From Microcoleaceae cyanobacterium UBA9251 (GTDB lineage Bacteria > Cyanobacteriota > Cyanobacteriia > Cyanobacteriales > Microcoleaceae): DNA of 15,650 nt. Below the pieces are notes generated by a model. It did not search any database. It worked only from the letters and a program-made list of their open reading frames with translations, and was not told where the DNA came from. Location: positions 1 through 15,650 of the forward strand of contig DPLL01000007.1 in NCBI GenBank assembly GCA_003542015.1, read 5' to 3'. Of the stretch, positions 14,619-15,650 are shown in pieces (position 1 is the first letter of the stretch; each line of letters begins with the position of its first letter). A program made the position numbers and the translations under genes.

Positions 14619-14936
14619 ATGCCTCCTCACAAACCCATAGTACCGCCTGTACAACCTTTAGGCCCATCTAAAGACCACTACAAACTTACTGGTCAACCAT
14701 ACAAAACCACGACACTCAAGATTAAGTGGACGCCCTTAAAAACCCTAGGTACTGCTATTTTGTTAGGAGTCCCTTATCTGGGGTTAATTCTGATGGTATA
14801 CTCATCTGGTTTAAAAATAATGGCTACTATGATAATAGTAGCCGTTGTCCTGATCGGGGGATCGATCGCGCTTTTATATTACTTAAATAGAGAAGAGTCG
14901 GTTAAACCGCCTTCCAATCAAAAGAAGCGACATTAA
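14619..14936 (+). CDS. Small two-helix membrane protein, unknown function
   Basis: 105 residues. A Pro-rich soluble N-terminus (MPPHKPIVPPVQPLGPSKD) is followed by two hydrophobic segments: about 44-62 (LGTAILLGVPYLGLILMVY) and about 68-89 (IMATMIIVAVVLIGGSIALL). A basic tail rich in Lys and Arg follows. The tail and the Lys-rich region before helix 1 suggest both ends face the cytoplasm. The ATG lies one base after the methyltransferase stop, which supports co-expression. I do not recognise a family; it may be a photosynthesis-era housekeeping protein unrelated to the cluster, or a membrane anchor for its partner. Confidence 0.6.
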   Translation: MPPHKPIVPPVQPLGPSKDHYKLTGQPYKTTTLKIKWTPLKTLGTAILLGVPYLGLILMVYSSGLKIMATMIIVAVVLIGGSIALLYYLNREESVKPPSNQKKRH

Positions 14937-14991
14937 TACACAGCACCCACTCAATCTGAGGAACGCTCAACTTCGCCAATCAACACAAATA

Positions 14992-15022
14992 AACGCAGAT
15001 GACTCACATTGCCATCTGCGTT
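14992..15022. terminator. Perfect 10-bp inverted repeat between convergent genes
   Basis: AACGCAGATG faces CATCTGCGTT across an 11-base loop, followed by a third partial CATCTGCGG copy. It lies between the small membrane protein gene and the convergent oxidoreductase gene, where a bidirectional terminator would be expected, although neither strand has a strong T-run right after the stem. The CGCAGATG unit is also a widespread bacterial intergenic repeat motif (from memory). Confidence 0.5.
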
Positions 15023-15047
15023 CATCTGCGGTTAAAAAATCTTACTT

Positions 15048-15650
15048 CTAATGCCCTCGAAACACCGACTTAGCCGTCGATTTCAAAGAATTGGTCACAT
15101 CCGCCAAAAATTGCGCGATCGGCTGCTGCGAGTGCATAAAAACGCGAGCCGTATTGCGTCCGGGCATCCCCGAAATCGAGCCGCCCGGATGAGTGCCCGC
15201 CCCTGTGAGATACAAACCCTCGATCGGCGTTTTGTAATTAGCCAACTCCGGTAAAGGGCGGAAAAATATCATCTGATCCAGCGTCATATCAATGTGATAA
15301 CAATTCCCCTTAAAAGCCCCCAAACGCTCTCCCAATTCTGCCGGACTTTCCACCCGGCGGCCGATAATTGCGTTCTTGATATTGGGTGCATATTCTGCCA
15401 ATTTGTCAATACATCGATCGCCAACTTGATTTTTCAACTCATCCGTCCAACCCGTACCGTTGAGCCCCGTTCCCTCAGCATTTTCGATTTGATAAGGAGC
15501 AAAAAATTCAATCCAAACCGTATGATGTCCAGGGGGAGCCATTGATGGGTCTCGCATGGTTGGTACTACCACATACATCGATGGGTCAGCATCGGGAATT
15601 TTGCCGATCGCAGGCTGAGTATGAGCAATCTCAACGTGTTTCACCGAATC
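15048..15650 (-). CDS. CrtO-like FAD-dependent carotenoid oxidoreductase, C-terminal part
   Basis: The visible 200 residues are the C-terminal end of an amine-oxidase/phytoene-desaturase-type flavoprotein; the frame is open through the right edge, so the start lies outside. Key features are VVVPTMRDPSMAPPGHHTVW, the FKGNCYHIDMTLDQMIFFRP stretch, and the C-terminal FAD-binding signature LYLTGAGTHPGGSISGMPG followed by RNTARVF. This signature fits the CrtO group (beta-carotene ketolases of the desaturase type) and related retinol-saturase-like oxidoreductases. In cyanobacteria CrtO makes echinenone or canthaxanthin. The dinucleotide-binding N-terminus cannot be seen, so the exact subgroup is open. 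GTG at 15644 is an internal Val codon, not the start. It is convergent to the glycosyltransferase genes and probably unrelated to them. Confidence 0.8.
   Translation of the reverse strand, partial: DSVKHVEIAHTQPAIGKIPDADPSMYVVVPTMRDPSMAPPGHHTVWIEFFAPYQIENAEGTGLNGTGWTDELKNQVGDRCIDKLAEYAPNIKNAIIGRRVESPAELGERLGAFKGNCYHIDMTLDQMIFFRPLPELANYKTPIEGLYLTGAGTHPGGSISGMPGRNTARVFMHSQQPIAQFLADVTNSLKSTAKSVFRGH

Noticed and set aside
14992..15031. Insertion-sequence end or attachment site at the CGCAGATG repeats
   Set aside because: No transposase or integrase, no target duplication and no second copy in the window; a terminator or dispersed intergenic repeat fits better.
15644..15646. GTG as the start of the minus-strand oxidoreductase
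   Set aside because: The frame stays open to the window edge, and the protein lacks its FAD-binding N-terminus, so this is an internal Val codon.

Overview
The window looks like a chromosomal segment of a filamentous cyanobacterium, most likely an Oscillatoriales member of the Microcoleus/Oscillatoria type. The evidence is many copies of the HIP1 octamer GCGATCGC, moderate GC content, a heptamer tandem repeat, an RTX-type calcium-binding protein, very long TPR proteins, and a CrtO-like carotenoid oxidoreductase at the right edge. The genus is inferred from style only; no marker gene is present.

Layout, left to right. Bases 1-494 hold the C-terminal part of a probable IS110-type transposase, broken by a frameshift near 365-370. 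Its stop codon abuts the open frame of an RTX nonapeptide-repeat protein (549-1232; frame open from 495), which has no convincing start and looks 5'-truncated. After a 190-bp AT-rich spacer comes the core of the window, all on the + strand and closely spaced. It begins with an 1834-residue TPR-GT61-TPR protein (1425-6929). An 812-residue TPR-GT4 protein follows 28 bp later (6958-9396), and a GT4 protein 6 bp after that (9403-11097). The GT4 protein runs through one in-frame ochre codon into a methyltransferase half (11098-11586).

Beyond this the locus is decayed. A zinc-ribbon-like 5' remnant, a TPR segment, a GT2 glycosyltransferase and the start of a GT4 domain lie in sequence between 11785 and 13627, interrupted by stop codons and probably a shift in an A7 run. 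Intact genes resume at 13889 with a zinc-ribbon SAM methyltransferase and a two-helix membrane protein (14619-14936). A perfect 10-bp inverted repeat then separates these from a convergent, partial carotenoid oxidoreductase gene on the minus strand.

How the genes could work together: three different glycosyltransferase folds (GT61, GT4, GT2), two fused to TPR scaffolds, plus two related zinc-ribbon methyltransferases, suggest a locus that builds and methylates a surface glycan or glycosylates a protein. TPR arrays would act as the scaffold or acceptor-recognition arm, by analogy with TPR-type O-GlcNAc transferases. This is inference: no flippase, polymerase or sugar-nucleotide synthesis gene is visible. 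The right half of the cluster seems to be degenerating while the giant TPR genes stay open.
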